In this document: positions 3,264 to 5,034 of the stretch, one piece after another
How the letters are laid out: each line of letters opens with the position of its first letter
How positions within the stretch are numbered: the first letter of the stretch is position 1
DNA from: Verrucomicrobiota bacterium
GTDB lineage: Bacteria; Verrucomicrobiota; Verrucomicrobiia; Verrucomicrobiales; Akkermansiaceae
DNA length: 5,034 nucleotides
Assembly: GCA_026397695.1 (NCBI GenBank)
Contig: JAPLUJ010000590.1
Location: forward strand, 1 to 5,034
Direction: 5' to 3'
The notes under the pieces: model-generated
Databases searched by the model: none
The model's input: the letters and a program-made list of their open reading frames with translations, nothing else
Told to the model about the DNA's origin: nothing
Program-made: the position numbers and the translations under genes

Positions 3264-5034
3264 ATGACGACTAACACACTGCACCGGTCCATTTTCATCT
3301 GTCTTGTCGCGACCGCGTGGTTTGTGACAAGCGGAGCCGGGCTGCTCGCCGCGGAAGCACCCGCTGGATTCAAGCTCGACCCCGCGCAAAATATCATCCC
3401 GGCACCCAAGAACCCCGCCGAGTGGCCGGCGTTTCGCGAGGCGTTGGTGGCTTGGCGCGAGGAGGCCCGGACGCGACTGAACTACAGCGATGCCCTCTAT
3501 CAGCGCCCGGAGTTCGCATGGTCAACCGCCAACTATTCCTGCTGCTTCCTCATGACCTGCGACGAGACGTTCTACGACCGCAAGACCGGGCGGTATACCG
3601 TCGATGCGTTTTTGGATCACGGCCGGCAGGAGTTTGGCGGTTACGACAGCGTCGTGCTGTGGCACGCGTATCCGCGCATCGGATTGGACGAGCGCAATCA
3701 ATTCGATTTCTACCGCGACCTGCCCGGCGGATTGAGCGGCGTGCGCGGGGTGGTGGAACAGTTTCACAGACGTGGCGTCCGCGCGTACATCGATTACAAT
3801 CCGTGGGACACGGGCACGCGGCGGGAGGGTCAGCCGGATGTCGATGCGCTGGTGGAACTGGTGCGGGCGCTAGCCGTCGACGGCATCTTCCTGGACACCA
3901 TGGACAAGGGCGCGGCAGAGTTTCGCGGCAAACTGGACGCCGTCCGTCCCGGCGTAATCCTCGAGAGCGAGATCGCGCTGCCGTTGGAGAGCATCCACGA
4001 TCACCATGCCTCCTGGGCCCAGTGGTTTGGCGACAGCGAAACGCCGGGAGTGCTGCGGAACAAATGGTTAGAACCACGCCACATGCAGCACCAGATCAAA
4101 CGCTGGGACATCGATCACAGCGGCGAATTGCATACCGCCTGGATGAACGGCAGCGGCATGATGGTCTGGGAAAACGTGTTCGGTTCGTGGGTACCGTGGA
4201 ACCCGCGAGACCGCTCGATTCTTCGCGCCATGCTGCCGATCCAGCGGCGGTTCACCAGGCTGTTCAACGGCGAGGCATGGACCCCATTGGTCGCCACCGA
4301 ACAACCGGGCGTCTATGCTTCGCTTTGGCAAGGCGGTGGCCTGCGACTCTGGACGCTCGTGAATCGGCGCCAGGAAGGCATCTCCGGCCCACTGCTGCGC
4401 ATCCCGTCCCAGCCCGGCCAGCGCTGCTTCGACCTCGTCGCCGGCCGCGCGGCAGAGCAGAAGGCTGACGGAACAAGCCTGATCGTCTCCGGCAGCCTGC
4501 CACCGCGCGGAATCGGTTGCTTCCTCGCCGGCGCAGATCAGAACCTAGGCGCTGACTTGCCACAATTTCTCACGCAGCAAGCCGGCTTGAACGCTCGCGC
4601 CGTCGCCGACGCCAGTACGCCGCGACGAGAAACGCGTCTGCTGGTTCCGGCGGCTGCGGCGTCTCGTCCGCAGTTGCCTGCGGGCATGGTCGGAATTCCC
4701 GCCGCCACGCTGACTCTAACCATCGAGATGCGCGCTCGCGAGGGCGGCTTTTACGACTCTCAGCCGCCCGCCGGGGAAAATTACGACCCCGGTCGTCGAC
4801 CGAAGCAAAAGATCCAGCGGCCCGTCACCCTCCGGCGCTTCGCAATGGACGAAACGCTGGTGTCCAATGCCCAGTTCGCCGAATTCCTCAAGGCCAGCGG
4901 CTACAAGCCTGAACATCCGGAGAATTTCCTCAAGCACTGGACTAACGGAATTCCGCCGGCCGGCCGGGAGGACCATCCGGTGGTCTACGTGGACCTCGAC
5001 GTCGCCCGGGCCTACGCGCGGTGGGCCGGCAAAC
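3264..5034 (+). CDS. Secreted glycosidase-like TIM-barrel protein with C-terminal SUMF1 domain (partial)
   Basis: A signal peptide (about 1-30: MTTNTLHRSIFICLVATAWF, then a small-residue stretch ending LLAA before EAPAG) fixes the start at the ATG at 3264, although the frame is open back to 2916. Residues 85-330 look like a glycoside-hydrolase barrel: FAWSTANYSCCFLMTCDE, a DSVVLWHAYPRIG strand, GVRAYIDYNPWDTGTRRE (171-188), DGIFLDTMDKG with D211 and D214 as catalytic candidates, and GVILESEIALP with E234/E236. A beta-rich region follows (about 340-440). From about residue 520 a formylglycine-generating-enzyme-like domain begins: RRFAMDETLVSNAQFAEFLK, HPVVYVDLDVARAYARWAGK. In that superfamily such domains include sulfatase activators and also many stand-alone accessory modules without that activity. 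The SUMF1 domain is cut by the window edge, so its active-site cysteines cannot be checked. The substrate is unknown; an exported role in polysaccharide breakdown is inferred. Confidence 0.82.
   Translation, partial: MTTNTLHRSIFICLVATAWFVTSGAGLLAAEAPAGFKLDPAQNIIPAPKNPAEWPAFREALVAWREEARTRLNYSDALYQRPEFAWSTANYSCCFLMTCDETFYDRKTGRYTVDAFLDHGRQEFGGYDSVVLWHAYPRIGLDERNQFDFYRDLPGGLSGVRGVVEQFHRRGVRAYIDYNPWDTGTRREGQPDVDALVELVRALAVDGIFLDTMDKGAAEFRGKLDAVRPGVILESEIALPLESIHDHHASWAQWFGDSETPGVLRNKWLEPRHMQHQIKRWDIDHSGELHTAWMNGSGMMVWENVFGSWVPWNPRDRSILRAMLPIQRRFTRLFNGEAWTPLVATEQPGVYASLWQGGGLRLWTLVNRRQEGISGPLLRIPSQPGQRCFDLVAGRAAEQKADGTSLIVSGSLPPRGIGCFLAGADQNLGADLPQFLTQQAGLNARAVADASTPRRETRLLVPAAAASRPQLPAGMVGIPAATLTLTIEMRAREGGFYDSQPPAGENYDPGRRPKQKIQRPVTLRRFAMDETLVSNAQFAEFLKASGYKPEHPENFLKHWTNGIPPAGREDHPVVYVDLDVARAYARWAGK

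Noticed and set aside
3317..4468. Long plus-strand open frame of 383 codons inside the glycosidase gene
   Set aside because: It is very rich in Arg, Ala and Gly, shows no motif, and is out of frame with the signal peptide, barrel motifs and SUMF1 domain. It is a shadow of a GC-rich gene.

Overview
This looks like an accessory, rearranged stretch of a bacterial chromosome. The organism is probably a member of the Verrucomicrobiota or a relative in the PVC group. That rests on four things: a truncated accA start of the type I associate with that phylum, a secreted glycosidase-like protein fused to a formylglycine-generating-enzyme (SUMF1) domain, abundant PIN toxin-antitoxin pairs, and moderately GC-rich coding DNA. 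The assignment is inference; no rRNA or other marker gene is present.

Layout. Positions 1-425 (minus) carry the start of an exported Sel1-repeat protein that runs off the left edge. Its frame stays open upstream to an ATG at 575, but the signal peptide argues for a start near 425. Positions 576-896 hold no convincing gene. Positions 897-1672 (plus) are a toxin-antitoxin pair: a UPF0175-like antitoxin and a DUF3368-type PIN toxin overlapping by one base. Directly behind the toxin, 1674-1925, is the C-terminal tail of a cytochrome b-type membrane protein, with a perfect 8-bp-arm palindrome near its end. Positions 2059-2720 (minus) are a second pair, a ribbon-helix-helix VapB and a PIN VapC that overlap by four bases. 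A promoter-like sequence with its -10 inside a 12-bp perfect palindrome lies immediately upstream. Next come two more fragments: a 97-bp copy (91/97 identical) of the first antitoxin gene, broken by a stop codon, and the first 41 codons of accA. The accA frame continues without a stop through 75 unassigned codons into a large secreted protein (signal peptide, TIM-barrel glycosidase-like domain, then a SUMF1 domain) that runs off the right edge.

How it fits together. The two toxin-antitoxin pairs are each self-contained and probably autoregulated. Around them lie pieces of unrelated genes (a cytochrome b tail, an antitoxin fragment, an accA head) that end abruptly, which is the signature of repeated recombination. 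The secreted glycosidase/SUMF1 protein is probably independent of the toxin-antitoxin pairs. I see no transposase, CRISPR array, tRNA or rRNA. I do not see a clearly new multi-gene system. The most unusual points are the decayed antitoxin duplicate with a perfected palindrome, the likely leaderless promoter/operator of the second pair, and the accA-to-glycosidase open frame.
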